Numbered from the stretch's first letter, positions 46,201 through 57,335 are shown. The stretch: 64,000 nt of DNA from Neophaeococcomyces mojaviensis (GCA_030247915.1 JAPDRQ010000011.1:124001-188000); one strand, 5' to 3'. Numbers and translations: made by a program. Notes: generated by a model from the letters alone, not told the origin.

Positions 46201-49170
46201 CGTCAAGACATTGGTCGAGTGCTTCACAAGGTGCATCGATTCCTGACTGCAGAAGGAGAGGATGACGTGTCCTTGTTTGGTCCGCTATACACTGCATATC
46301 GCTCCTGGTTCGTGGATGTTGGTATTGAGAGATCAGCACATGTCCTTGACAGAGTGACTCGATTGCTCCATGCCGACGAACAGCCGTACAAGGTTAGCGG
46401 CTTAAGGAAGGACTACCCAAGGGCTATACTTGTCAGAAGAGCTAATGTTTACCATACTCAACGATTACGACACAACGCAGGTCCACGCCCACGTTCCGAT
46501 CTTGATGAGCAGTTACTCATGGATTTGATCGAATCGTCTTCATCGCTGTATACAGAAGTGCGTAGGAATGCTCAAAGTGCAGGCGAATCAGCACTTAAAG
46601 TAGTTTTCGGAGCACGTCTTTTTGTGATCGCGCCACTGCTCAAGTCTTTCCAAAAGGCGGTCAAAGAGAACGATCATCCTCGAATCAAGGGCGGACTGTT
46701 CGCTCTACTTTTCGGTAGCCTCGCAAAGACTGTTGGCCGGCATTGGAAGTACACGCCGGATGTCATCCGAACGTTCATTGAGGCCAGCTCAGCAGACAAG
46801 CCATCGATACAGAAGCTGTGTAGCGGTGGGCTGTACCAAGTAATGGACTATGGTCGACCATTTGATAGGATGGCTATAGTCGATCAGTCTGCAGTTGAAC
46901 CACTAACTCCAGAACAAGATGTGGCAGAAGTGGTCGCGAAGAAGAAAAAGTTCATCCTCCGCAAGCGTACTAACATCGAACAGAAAAAAGCAGATCTGGC
47001 GGAGGAACTTGTTGACCTTGCACAAAAATCCCATTGGAAAAAGGCTTCAAGAGTGTCCACGATAGTCATGGCTCTAGGCATGAGATTCCACCATATTGCG
47101 TCGGACAGCATGATTGAGATGATCACGACGGGCACGATCGACTCGCATCCTGGTCTACGTGGCATACACAGTCAGGGTCTGGTTGCACTTTTTACTATGA
47201 CAGATGTACGAGCTGTGTGTAATCATGACTACGCCAATTACATTCAGGGACACCAGCAGTTCCCTGCCAAGGTCAAGATATCCATTGATAAAGGCGATAA
47301 GACCTACACGAAAGAATATCTGAACAGTTTCGCGCAAGCTGAGGCAGAAGTATACATTGATCATGACTATCCTGGTTGGTTAGTGTGGGCCAAGTCTATG
47401 CCAGGATACAAAGCCAATATCAAGAATGATATAGAGTACGATGAACTTGAATGGAAGAAGCGAACCGTCATTGGCAAGCTGCTCAACCGGGAATGGTTCA
47501 AGACTTTGTTCGATTTCCTGAAGCAGGAGCCACGAGATCAGTCTGCCGACAAATTTCGCATGCCAAGCGCGATGATGTTGACTTACGTATTCGAGCTCAT
47601 CATTCGCGATAGTCTTGCGGTGGCGACATTTGATGACATCAAGGAACTGACAATGGACTTGTTTGACAATGGTAGTGACAAGCACCAACATCGTGCCACG
47701 GCCGAAATCCTCGCAGGTCTAGTCACTGCTGTGATGGACACCTCGATCGAGCGGCGAACAATGGTCTGGGAATTTGCTTTCCCAATCATACAAAGAGTCT
47801 TCTCAGAAGGCTTGACCCCGGAGAACAGTGGGTATTGGACGTCCTTCCTGCACATGATTATGCAGACTAGAGATCCGCGAAGAGCTTGGCCACTTGTGGA
47901 ATGGCTTTCCAGCTTCCGACTCGACATGAGCTCCAATGCCGCCTTCAAAGAGAGTTCAAAAATTCATCTCCTGCATCAGGTCATCGCGGATGCAGGCTGG
48001 CATTATCAGCTTGACAAGCCCATTACCTCGGACTTTATAGCGCACATCGACCACCCCTACAAGGGCGTACGAGAAGCAATGGCGCAAACGCTAGCTACTA
48101 TTCACCGCAGCCGCTACCATGAGTCCTTCCAGAATGTGACTGAGCTTATGGAAGTACAGCATGGCGCCGGACCTCTTGGGCAGCCGCCGTACATTCCAAC
48201 AGAAGATTTTGACTTGACGATCCGGGACATATTTACCAGATTGGACAAATGGCGACACGAGAGGACACCAGGTCAGCAAACTCCGTCACCCTACACCTCT
48301 GGCAGCAAGACAGTTTTGCTATGGTTAGACCAGATGCTCTCGTCATATGAGTGCACACAATTACTTGACTACTTCCCAGACCTCTTCACTGAATCGTTCT
48401 TGCACATGATGGATGTCAAAGAAGATCCAGAACTACAGTCTCTTGCATACCATGTGTTCCGCCACCTTCCAAATATTCCCCACCGAACAGGGCGTGACGA
48501 CAAGCTCATCGGTTCGCTAATCAATATTGGCCAGAAATCACCGTTCTGGCATCAACGTCTTCGTGTCATGATCAATATGCAAATCATATTTTTCCGAAGA
48601 TTGTTCTTGCTCTCGGACGAGTCAAAGAACAAACTCTTCGATTGCGTTGCGTCAATGCTTGAAGACACACAACACGAAGTCCGAAACGGCGCATCGACAA
48701 CACTCTCAGGCATGATTCGTTGCTCTCCCCTTGTCTTCCGTGAAAACATGATCCGCAACCTTCGCGATCGTTTTACGAGAATGCTTGAGAACAATCCACT
48801 ACCCAAGAAACCGAAGACAAAGGCTGCTGCACTTTCTGCCGCCGCGTCAGCACGCAGTTCTGGCACTAGCACGCCAACGCCTGAGCATCAACGAGTTGTA
48901 ATTACGAGACATGCCGCGGTCTTAGGACTGGGATCTTTAATTCAGGCTTTCCCTTACTCAAGTCCACCGCCAAGTTGGATGCCGGATGTGCTAATCACAT
49001 TGAGTACAAAGGCAGCAAATGATCCAGGTACAGTGGGCAGCAGTGTGAAGAGCATTATCAGTGATTTCAAGAAGACGAGGCAAGATACTTGGCACATTGA
49101 TGTAAAGGCCTTCAAGCCGGAGCAGGTAGAGGATCTGAGTGGCGTGCTTTGGAAGAGTTACTTTGCTTGA
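43252..49170 (+). CDS. BLM10: Proteasome activator Blm10/PA200
   Basis: Single-exon gene of 1972 residues from ATG 43252. Blm10 caps the 20S proteasome and supports ubiquitin-independent degradation, core assembly and DNA repair. The sequence is alpha-helical HEAT-like throughout. Early landmarks are RPRTFPYFQTLPYDVETE, FTPGAVHWTRELRSWLSLKFD and KKKHYLLPRKELVLDWRPLF. Conserved late segments are VRNGASTTLSGMIRCSP and RHAAVLGLGSLIQAFPY. It ends WKSYFA: the last three residues are YFA where yeast and animal proteins have YYA, the HbYX-type tail that docks in the 20S pocket. The length is close to family norms (about 1850-2150). It is the largest gene in the window. Confidence 0.93.
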   Translation: MNTPKHMGDLAENHSVHGKTAAEISRATSPGGDAVYQNGQGSDYKAQRNRPRTFPYFQTLPYDVETEQRRQDDLAEILKHLYIAVDAGDFTPGAVHWTRELRSWLSLKFDPTKEQRIKLIKLYYELALAPGIEPTVAERFASMFMMLTKKKHYLLPRKELVLDWRPLFRELKIFVLPGESGLIQTTSMKRNPKTLNKLCAFAQLYFNPEEVPVILEEFLPYFTLSFAEGGFVVVGLLNLLVPTAPAPAERLDLLPQKILPTYFHLWSLINRSRTTDIAFLDILSRMARESLSISHVPFGEFGIFEKEQATFIFTAILRLLEIPVGQSTSPYSPLVDLSSGMGMLLERDSRKHPVSHHIARWIIMSLSPACLKSETSVLSLLETLIQAVETFFHPSNSGSWTRTLAQLVFYLADFFVMRWNREQNGELEIPAERRLTPELRRRFVLSLKDVIFMGIYAKSGTAMSYSLSTLQALAYLEPELILPGALQRIYPSMQGLVEVHRTISSLRSLQVLARTIIRSKGYRCHVTALLGLALPGIDANDLEKTLYTLSFFQNVCYNIPFQDLSKGRDDVEGSMLAMQWISAEMEKMETSGSDVELNYSMMDEKEEEQILASSTAGFAEFVTSFLGRVFTLLENLPDVTRLRTGSPEENIVNTLPAAFMPLLSSLSEELYDMVLNKIVDFVANHVIHQARDAMAFICNCLCKVNPEKALAKFIPVLIGAIRTEIDENGAGSTRSAASDVLPRDRGLVWNVSMLSMCVVHVGDAVMKHKQELFDIAVYMQQHCKGMPTVHISNFVHHLLLNLTVTFTTDYNLYEQDRIQNGVTAKLWGVAEPAATVKPHWHVPSPDELKFAVELFENQSNTALEQLTGLIDATSSVKRDGSGKDWQDEVSRNLVLLRLMLAGVSVLFDNKGVNEGLTTTVAGVDADTAMNQANGHAPEDAFASEDHDASLDGTDETSIKPSFQYPVGYSLSPDDDLYKKIHKTRQDIGRVLHKVHRFLTAEGEDDVSLFGPLYTAYRSWFVDVGIERSAHVLDRVTRLLHADEQPYKVSGLRKDYPRAILVRRANVYHTQRLRHNAGPRPRSDLDEQLLMDLIESSSSLYTEVRRNAQSAGESALKVVFGARLFVIAPLLKSFQKAVKENDHPRIKGGLFALLFGSLAKTVGRHWKYTPDVIRTFIEASSADKPSIQKLCSGGLYQVMDYGRPFDRMAIVDQSAVEPLTPEQDVAEVVAKKKKFILRKRTNIEQKKADLAEELVDLAQKSHWKKASRVSTIVMALGMRFHHIASDSMIEMITTGTIDSHPGLRGIHSQGLVALFTMTDVRAVCNHDYANYIQGHQQFPAKVKISIDKGDKTYTKEYLNSFAQAEAEVYIDHDYPGWLVWAKSMPGYKANIKNDIEYDELEWKKRTVIGKLLNREWFKTLFDFLKQEPRDQSADKFRMPSAMMLTYVFELIIRDSLAVATFDDIKELTMDLFDNGSDKHQHRATAEILAGLVTAVMDTSIERRTMVWEFAFPIIQRVFSEGLTPENSGYWTSFLHMIMQTRDPRRAWPLVEWLSSFRLDMSSNAAFKESSKIHLLHQVIADAGWHYQLDKPITSDFIAHIDHPYKGVREAMAQTLATIHRSRYHESFQNVTELMEVQHGAGPLGQPPYIPTEDFDLTIRDIFTRLDKWRHERTPGQQTPSPYTSGSKTVLLWLDQMLSSYECTQLLDYFPDLFTESFLHMMDVKEDPELQSLAYHVFRHLPNIPHRTGRDDKLIGSLINIGQKSPFWHQRLRVMINMQIIFFRRLFLLSDESKNKLFDCVASMLEDTQHEVRNGASTTLSGMIRCSPLVFRENMIRNLRDRFTRMLENNPLPKKPKTKAAALSAAASARSSGTSTPTPEHQRVVITRHAAVLGLGSLIQAFPYSSPPPSWMPDVLITLSTKAANDPGTVGSSVKSIISDFKKTRQDTWHIDVKAFKPEQVEDLSGVLWKSYFA

Positions 49171-50690
49171 GCAGTGAGGTACGGCTAGTCTTAGAGAATG
49201 TCACTTCGCTCACGTATCGATTGCGACAATCCCATGGCAGCTTCTGGCTTGAGGTAGAGTAATGCCTGTGACAGGTGGACTATACAAATCATGTACACCA
49301 TGGCCAATTTTGAGGGACGAGACACTGCTTCACTTGCTGTTCTCTTAGGACGATGATCCAATATGTATGTTGAAATAGGTGGGACATGTCACATGTCAAA
49401 CAGCATTAGAGTGGATACGGTGTATTCGGCCTTTGAGCGATCACACCAGAATAAGACTTCTGAAGAGAATCTTAGAGCGGGATACCACAGGGCATGGTGG
49501 CTTGGAGCTGGAATACTTGGGAAGTAGGCTGCTGATCTGGAACCATGGTGTTGAGATACCCCAGTTTTGGGTGCATTGCAGGAGCTTAACTCTGCCTTCC
49601 TTTCCAGCATATGTAAGCGGGAGTGAAAAGCCATCATTATGAAAACGGAGTTGGAGACGACTAGTGAGTAAAAATCTCGATAGTGTTTGCCGCTTTTGTT
49701 TTATCATCAACCTCAAAAGTACCAACAAGAGCTTTGTGCAAGTTTAGTATAGTACGAAACACGTGAATGTTTACCTTCCCGGACGTTTTAATTCGTGGCA
49801 TGTGCACCTTCATGACGTGAGCAGAGCCTGTTCAACATAACCTCCAAACGCGCTCTGTTGGGTGTAGATCCTATTAAGTTAGCAATTCTAAGTCGCAACC
49901 AAAAATAGTTCGGACAAGGCTTCCACCAATTCCAAATGAAATAGCGTCCTCATATAGAAGTCAGAGCAAGAATACTTAGGTCACCTGAGGCACCATCACT
50001 GCATGCTTCAGGATTTCTACGCCTAATCCTTTCATTACGCTACCAAGGAGCAATAAGACAAGATTGTTTGTGGAGAGTGAAACCCTGCTGCACATCTGCC
50101 TCAAGGTGGCCAACCCTCATGTTTGGCCGAAAACTCCAACAGTGCGGGTAAAGTCCAAGAGACAATCATTAGCCTGGACCTGACATTGACGCAACTACAG
50201 TAGGTACATACACTCATCGCAAGCACTCAGCTGAAGCAGTAGCTTAAGATGGCTCTAGCCACCGCAATCCTTGCCTTTCCAGACACTATAGGACGAAGCA
50301 CCAAATCACAAAAAAGCTTGTGGCGCTAACCTTTTCGAGACCACAATCGAAAAGTAACGTTCAGACATGAGGAGACACATTCATATTAATTAGCCACTGT
50401 CAGCGGCTCTACCAGTTTGGGAAGAAGGATCGGAACTTTTATGAGAGGCCTGGAAAAGCTATATACGTCTTGGAGTGTTGACTAAAGTTCAATGGTTCTG
50501 GATTTCTCCTGACCTTGTTTTGGACGAGCGAAGAACTGTACCTCTATGTATCAATACTTCATAATGGCGAAGAGGCATCTCAACAGCCCCCCATCAAGTC
50601 CAAAGATACACAAGTTATAATATAAGTCGGAGTACATGTCTAGCTGTGACAGTAGGACTTGTTGGCGCATGGCTCACTAAGTTAGGTAGC
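49171..50690. other. Gene-poor interval before the MULE
   Basis: About 1.5 kb with only short overlapping frames. It marks the start of the repeat-rich island. No tRNA or repeat was recognised. Confidence 0.4.
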
Positions 50691-50698
50691 CATGGAAA

Positions 50699-50754
50699 GG
50701 GAGCGACTCGGGGCACACCACCCACCACCCACCACCCACCACTTTTTCAGCCAC
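50699..50754 (+). repeat. MULE left terminal inverted repeat (56 bp)
   Basis: Begins GGGAGCGACTCGGGGC and continues as tandem CACCCAC units, then CTTTTTCAGCCAC. It is identical over 56 bp to the reverse complement of 53817-53872. Confidence 0.92.
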
Positions 50755-51135
50755 TGCACTAGCCACAGTAGAGAGAACTTGTCCACAGTAATAGTATAAT
50801 GATCTTCTCTTACTGATATCTTCGTTTATCCCTCTCGTTGTCGTCCAAGGTCGCTGTCGCGTAGGAACTTGGCGATACCGGTTTCGGGCATTCCTCACCG
50901 CTTTTTGGTGTGTTCGACCTGTTGTTCGTCCCATCGAGTTCCATCGTTGATATCCACCACAAAACCATGATCCATCATTAATTGGTCTGTCCCCCGGATA
51001 GTTTGAACGGCTGGAAAAGCCTAGGTAGGTTGTGGAAGTAGAAATATGGTGGTGTAGCCAAGTTGTGAATCGTCGTCGCTTTGAGTCAGAACCATCTCAG
51101 AACGCAGCGTCCAGAATAGTACTCAGTTCATCAAA

Positions 51136-53529
51136 ATGACCACTTCCCTTGACCAGAAACTGCGCCAGAGTCGTGTATTTGACCTTCTGGATCGCACATA
51201 TCATCGCTCGTGGCTCGCTCACTGTCAGACTATCCCCCAGGGGCATAGAGAGTATCCCCAGTCTGGGGAGACATTCGAATCGTACGAGGACTGCTTAGTA
51301 AGGTTAAATCGATATGGAATAGTCGCTGGCTGCTTCTTCGTAACAACGAACAACCGTAGTAAGCAGTCAAAGGGCAAGAGCGTGGAATTCAGATGTAAAT
51401 TCTGGGGGCAAGAGACGAGGAACTACCATAATATACCGGAAGAACAGGTCATTCGAGATCCGAAAAGCAATACTATCATCTCTAAACGTCAGCGAAATCG
51501 AACAGTCCATAAGAACAATTATCAGGTCCTCTATCTTTGTTCCTTTTTTAAGAAGCGTGGTGTCTGGATTGGGCGATGGAAGGAGGAAAAGCACTCCGAA
51601 AAACACTTCCCGCAAACCCCTACGTATTTCTTACCACTCAGGCGTCAAATCAAGGAATATTAAAGGTTGGAGGAGCTAGGACGACAGTATCGGATAGCAT
51701 CTATATTATACGCCGATGCGAGGGCACAGTTCGTCCAGATATTTAGTACTAATATGCTTATACACCAGAAACAGTATTACAACTTGATCCGGACCCCAGC
51801 TAAGGACCAAAAGCCTTAGGACTAAGCGGCTGGCCTAATAGCTATATTCGAAGAGCGTAAATAGAGGTATTGCTTTCGATATCAGACAATTAACTAACCG
51901 AACCAGAAGAGAATCGTCCAGATCTTCTTTTAAAACCCCCAGACTAAGGATCTCATTTAACGGTTCACCAGTAACTTACTACTGATCGTAGATGCGACGT
52001 TCAAAACGAACAACAAGGGTTTACCACTTATAATAGGCGTTAGCAAGTCGAACAGCGAGCGAACCTTCCCTATTACCTATTCCTGGGTACCAGAGGAGGA
52101 CACAGAATCATACAATCAGTTCTACAAATGGTGTCGGTAAGAGATATATTAGGAAGTACCCGAGCCAGTAGTAATACTAACTAATCTATCTAAAGGTATA
52201 ACCAGCGCTTACGATATACTCAAATACCTACCGAACTCGCAGTTACAGTACTGTGTATTTCACGCCCTTAATACTATAAAAGCCTAGTTTCGAGCAGTTG
52301 GACGATATACGAAAGAGGAGGTATAGATATTGAAGGCACTTAGATATATATATCTATATTCAAACACTAAGGACGAGCTCGAATACAACCGTAAGTAATT
52401 AATCGACCTCCTCTAACCCCAAGACCGCTACTATATCGAAGAAAACTGGAAATTAAGAGAGCAGCGCTTAATTTAATGCTATACCAAATTCTACACCAAT
52501 CTTAAGTAGGCCGCGACTTCCAGAGGCGAGGGCTTCAACAAGAAGATCCACAAGGTCACAAATCACTAAATACCCCTTAAGAAGGCAGCTAAGAAGATCG
52601 TTAAGTTTATAAAGGACCTCTTTCGCGATTTCAACGCAGACAACGATATAATAAGAGTTGAAAAGGTCATAGGTATCGATAAACACTATTTCTATACTCT
52701 TACAAGTACGATTACTATACCAGCAATCCAGCTAATTAATCAGCAGTGGCAAAGGCTAGTAAGTAATACTAAAGGCACTTGTATAGGTCAATTCCGTAAG
52801 TAATACCTCCTTCCTTACGCCCACGACCTCGAAATAGCGTACAAGACAAGTATACCAATCCCTAAGTCATTAATCCATCCTAGGTGGTGGATAGAAGGAT
52901 ATACACCAACTATACGCGACTGGCAGCCATCATACGAGCCGATTATACCCATTATAGCGGACCGACAACAGCAGCCAATCCAAGCGCAGTTTAACCAAGT
53001 ACTGAACGTTAGAGAGCGATTAAACCAAGCCGAGTAAGAACAATACGATCAACAAGTACTTCACCTACTTACGCAGGCACGCGAGATTAGCGAACACCGA
53101 GAAGCGATATTAACTCCCTTCCTACCTAACGCTATTCAACGATACTTCACTAAGCCGATACCTACGGTGAATAAACGACTACGTAGTGAGATAAAGGCGA
53201 AAGCGAAGGCTGCAATACTAGAAGAGAAGGACGCAAAAGCTAGGACACTCGCAGCTACAGAATCACAAGGCGGTACCACTATTACTATTAATCGAGAGGC
53301 TCTTCTATATAGATTAAGGGTAGACATAATAGAGCCAGTTCACGATAGCAACAACAGTAGCAGCGAATTAGAGCTAGAGCATATCAACGATAAACCACTA
53401 CGCGATCTTCCTCCACTAGACGATATCCCTCCATCGATAGCACCTCCACGACTCGAAGAAGGTAGTAAAGTAAAGAGGGTAAGAGCAGTCACGATCAACT
53501 ATACAAAGCTAAACGTAGGCGACAGTTAA
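51136..53529 (+). pseudogene. MULE transposase, one frame of 798 codons with 18 in-frame stops
   Basis: The frame is continuous from ATG 51136 to 53529 without any indel, but has 18 internal stops between 51661 and 53037, all TAA or TAG. The first 175 codons are intact and resemble the N-terminal zinc-binding/FAR1-like part of fungal MULE proteins. The first catalytic Asp is kept in LLIVDATFKTNN (codon 51991). At the second catalytic site TD reads TN (Asn codon 52183), a TG to TA change. Several stops sit where Trp (TGG) is expected and others could come from CAA/CAG, all fitting C to T at CpA, the RIP signature. The last 120 codons (53167-53529) are intact. It cannot make a full transposase. 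Confidence 0.85.
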
Positions 53530-53816
53530 GAATACAAGAAGGCCAAAAGGCGTTGATATCGCAAGCCAAAAAGCGTTAAATACAGTTATCGATGATACAG
53601 TTGATGACACAAAAACTACTAACACCACGATTTTGGCTATACAAAGATTTGCCTAACAACTTTCGGCTTCATCAAATGACGCAGTATATCGATAGTGCAG
53701 GTTTACTACTAAAAGGGATCTTGAACGGACTGATTTACTCACAACAAAGAGACAATTCCTGCTGCAAATGCATAGTGAATTACTCTGATATTGGAGCCTT
53801 GGCGTCCCCCACAAGT

Positions 53817-53872
53817 GTGGCTGAAAAAGTGGTGGGTGGTGGGTGGTGGGTGGTGTGCCCCGAGTCGCTCCC
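53817..53872 (-). repeat. MULE right terminal inverted repeat (56 bp)
   Basis: Reverse complement of 50699-50754 with no mismatch. On the plus strand it reads as a G-rich run of GGTGGGT-type units ending GAGTCGCTCCC. Confidence 0.92.
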
Positions 53873-53881
53873 CATGGAAAG

Positions 53882-56609
53882 GCCATCTATCTGCCTTACC
53901 TCTAATGTACAGCTAGGTTCGGGCAAGGCTTTGACGAAAAGTCATGGTATTTAGCGTTTAAACTTCTACCACTATCAAGGGTTGCTAATTGTTGTAAAGG
54001 AAGTGCTACCCCTAGCAATAAATATCGCTGTGACAACATTGAAGGAGGTTCTTGGCATTATTCATACATCTGCTCTTTGCTAGTCACTAGCCAATCGTCT
54101 TACGTTCAACTCGAATCTACGTCTCTTCAGCTCTATTCTAGGAAAGCTGCCACTGAGAACTGGTATGCGAATTTTTGGCATGCTGGATCTCTGGTCTGCT
54201 GATACACTGCAGAGCGAGAAAATCTCGGGGTATAATGACAGCTCTGACTGGACACCAATCGTAGCTGGCAACCATACGAAAGGTCGGGTTTATGAAGGCC
54301 CTAACTGGTCACCAATCACGGATTTAAGCATAACGAGTATTGTCACATCTAGTTGACGGAGTCGAGCAATATGTAGAGTCCGCCACTACATCTGATGTCA
54401 ATGATGCTGTGGCTCCTAGCTATGACAACTTCTATTACGCTTGTATTCTGATCATTGTGGTCATCCAGTTGTTGTTGGCCATGGTTTGCACTGCGCGGAA
54501 TTGGCTGTCAAAGTATCCTGCGATGAGGCTCCATGGCGAGAACTAGCATCAGATAGAAGCTGTTACTAAGGAGTAAACGCCATCTAGGTTGTTACGTCGG
54601 ATTGGGAGACCTTGATGTTTTCACACTCAATTCTTTCGTTCGACATTGGGTTTTCAGCTTGGTCTTGACGTTCTATTTCGGTTGAGTAGTTTTTATGCAC
54701 TCGCTTCAAGTGCTCTATCTGACGTCGAGCAATAGCTTTGCTCGGCATCCTTGTAACCTAAATATTTTTCCGCCAACTAAAAGAGCTTCAGCAAGCGACG
54801 TATGGGCATTTGCAGATACTAGTCAACTTGGGTTATCGCTATGACCACTATGTGTTCCAGAGTCACAAGTGGGGAGGTTGGTGTTTTGGTCTTGCATGTA
54901 CAGATTCGCGCAAGCTGCTTGGCATTGTGATGAATTTGAAATATGGCGGCAAAATAGAAACAGTGGTCCTTAAGGTCATGGCCTCAAGATGAGCATGTTA
55001 CTGCCAAATCAATCGCACTTGGGAAAGCAACGGAGGAACTTGTGAGCCTACCGACTCCGCGTTAGTTGCACCATTCACTGATTTCATCGATTCACGCGAT
55101 ATACGCGACCGTGCTTCGAACTGTACTTGGCATAGTTTGCCATAATGTACCATAACACCCGTCCAGTCCCCTCCCACAAGTCCCATGCAAAAGCGTATAA
55201 TGTGCAATAAATGATAGCGCAAATTTGTGAGATTCCTATGACAGCGGACCTAAAAGCTGCGGGCGAATCCATTCCGTGCCCAAGGAAAATCGTACGCCTT
55301 CTTTCTTGGTCGCCAATGACTGGACATTTTGCGGCCTCGGCAAGGATTTGTGGTGCCGTCACTCTGTTTGTCAGAAGGCAGGAAAGCTGGAATTTGGGAA
55401 GAACCGTTTATTGATACACCTGTTCGATGAATGCATTGTAAAAGATGTTGACTGAACTGGTGCAGGATTCAAGCGCGGATCATTTCGCCTAAAGTGAGTT
55501 ATCTCAGAGCCATTACGCTGTTCCCCGAGGTTGACCCGGAGAAGTCCGACCGGCGCTGACGGGTGATCTAGAGCATTCTTCGAGGCAGTATTTTAGGTGG
55601 TAGCAATGTCGTGATGTTACTGTAGGTTATCCCTAATCCACCTTTTGAGAGTCACTCCTGACTTCGGCAACGAGCTTTTTATGTTCGTACTTGTAAAGGT
55701 CAACCGCACAATCAACCTGCTAAGCAAATTTGTAGTTGTTTCGCTGCCCACACCTATCAGTAACTCAGAATGATGCATTTCTCGTGTAAGATTGCTGATC
55801 AGCGATGAACACGTATTTAACACTTGGTTACCATGCGTTTGGTTCACCTACAGTGCTGGTGGTACAATTGACAACGCATAGAGTCATCTTCGGTACGAAA
55901 TCAAGCATGGAGCTTTGTAGGAAGATGTGCAAGCAACGCTATTGATTCCTCATATTTAAATGCTTGCCCTTCCTAGAGGGGCTGCATGCTCGGCTTGTCT
56001 TGGCAGCTGAGTGTCGACAGGAATTGATTTTGTCAATACAATCAATAACTAGGTATAACAGTTTTCTAGTTGTGGAGGGGCTCATCCGTCACGGCCGCAA
56101 TGCCATTGACATGTGCACGATGTTCCATCACGCTAGTGAAACTTAAAAGTCGAATCCACGTGACTTGAAGCCAGCTTCCAGATCAAGTTCAGCTCCATTG
56201 TGCAAGCCACACTGCGAGTCAAGCCTGCCGTCTGGAGCTCGCTGTTACAGCAGCCACCAAGCCTTCACCAGTGGAGAGCGGTGTTAGGCTGTCCTTGCTT
56301 CTTCAGACTTGGGCCTAGATCTAGACCTGACCATGACTCGGCACATACTTAATTCTTTGGTACACTTAATACTTCCAATTACCATACTCTACATCTTTCG
56401 TACCATGTTGTCACTCAAAATGTGGAGCTGAAAAGACGTGGCGGGGCTGAGTCGGAGTCTCTGGCTTGCTGAAGATGATCCGAATATCACGTCTCCGGGA
56501 CATAAGTCGACGTTGTGCAGACAGGAAAAGGTTATAAATATCAAGTCGATAGAACTTTGGTCGGGTACGGGATCATATTTTGCAGCTCAGTGCAACGAAT
56601 ACACCAAAA
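53882..56609. other. Decayed interval with gene remnants
   Basis: About 2.7 kb without an intact gene. Between about 53970 and 54546 the plus strand has three adjoining open stretches in different frames. The first is Cys- and Ser-rich (CCKGS...RCDNIEGGSWHYSYIC). The last contains a clear hydrophobic helix (FYYACILIIVVIQLLLAMV) followed by a basic residue stretch. They look like a broken single-pass membrane protein gene. A further open stretch ends at 54992. I do not recognise the families. Confidence 0.35.
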
Positions 56610-57335
56610 ATGGCTTCCTATAAAATCAAGGTTAGCAATCAAACTGGGACGAACCACAACTATATTCTTTCTCAAGAAACTTCTCCTGTTGCCAATTCAA
56701 GTGACAATGCATGGCCCCTTGTCATCGCCAAGGCCCAACGTTCCTGACGGCGGTCTTGCAAACATCAATCTTCATATTCCGAACCCTTACTTCGCGTACG
56801 CAATCACAGCTGAAGGTCGGCCTGATCATGGTGTTAGTGTAGAGACCATTGTCAAGCGACCAGTGACTCTCGGGTTGACGGGGCAGGACGGCGCGACTAC
56901 ACCTGGTAGCACCGTCCAATTCGTGGTAGACTATGGAACGCCAAACCTGAAAGACGACAGTTCCAAGAATGGAAACGCCGGAGCGTTTGTAATTCGGACT
57001 GGCAATGACTTCTCGGGCAATGACGCCAAAAATGGTCAGTAGGATGCGAGTTACTCTTCTTTTCGATGCGACGTTACTGATTATCTTGACCAGGCAACTA
57101 CCTCATCGGATTCGGAAACGAGGACCTTCCGTACCAGGCCTTCATGCCACAACCCAATATGACGTATCAAATCTATCCTAAGAATGTCTTCTATCTGAAC
57201 TCTGTGGACTTGCAAAAGGGATCTCTTATCGACACCAAGCAAACTGGACCTGCGCTCAAGCTTGACTTGTCGTCGTTACCCCGTTCAATCAATGTAACGC
57301 ACTCACAGAACGGAGAGTTAACACTTGAGCATTGA
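56610..57335 (+). pseudogene. Small beta-rich protein gene with an apparent +1 frameshift, 2 exons
   Basis: From ATG 56610 the frame reads MASYKIKVSNQTGTNHNYILSQ and stops at 56745. The next frame carries the rest of what looks like one protein (PNVPDGGLANINLHIPNPYFAYAITAEGR onward) to the donor GTCAGT at 57035. The second exon 57094-57335 joins in phase and ends TLEH. The two parts need one base removed near 56700-56745. An alternative 46-nt intron (56631-56676) would also restore the frame but replaces a plausible beta strand with LLLLP. The whole protein would be about 220 residues, rich in Asn and Thr, without signal peptide. It recalls small uncharacterised fungal beta-sandwich proteins; no function is claimed. 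Confidence 0.5.

Larger units (their letters stand above)
50691..53881 (+). mobile_element. MULE (Mutator-like) transposon, 3.17 kb, with target duplication
   Basis: The element runs from 50699 to 53872 and carries perfect 56-bp terminal inverted repeats. The flanks are CATGGAAA at 50691-50698 and 53873-53880. The duplication is 8 bp, or 9 bp (CATGGAAAG) if one end base is not counted in the TIR; MULEs usually make 9 bp. Inside is one long transposase frame with a MULE-type catalytic region. The left non-coding arm (50755-51135) and right arm (53530-53816) hold no other gene. Confidence 0.88.

Noticed and set aside
51661..53037. TAA/TAG read as sense codons in the MULE frame
   Set aside because: An unshifted frame with only TAA/TAG stops could suggest recoding, but the same frame also uses CAA, CAG and TGG freely, other genes here stop at TAA and TAG normally, and TG to TA changes at a catalytic site point to RIP.
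56631..56676. 46-nt intron in the small beta-rich gene
   Set aside because: It restores the frame but removes a convincing beta-strand segment and yields a Leu-rich stretch; a frameshift explains the sequence better. RNA data could reverse this.
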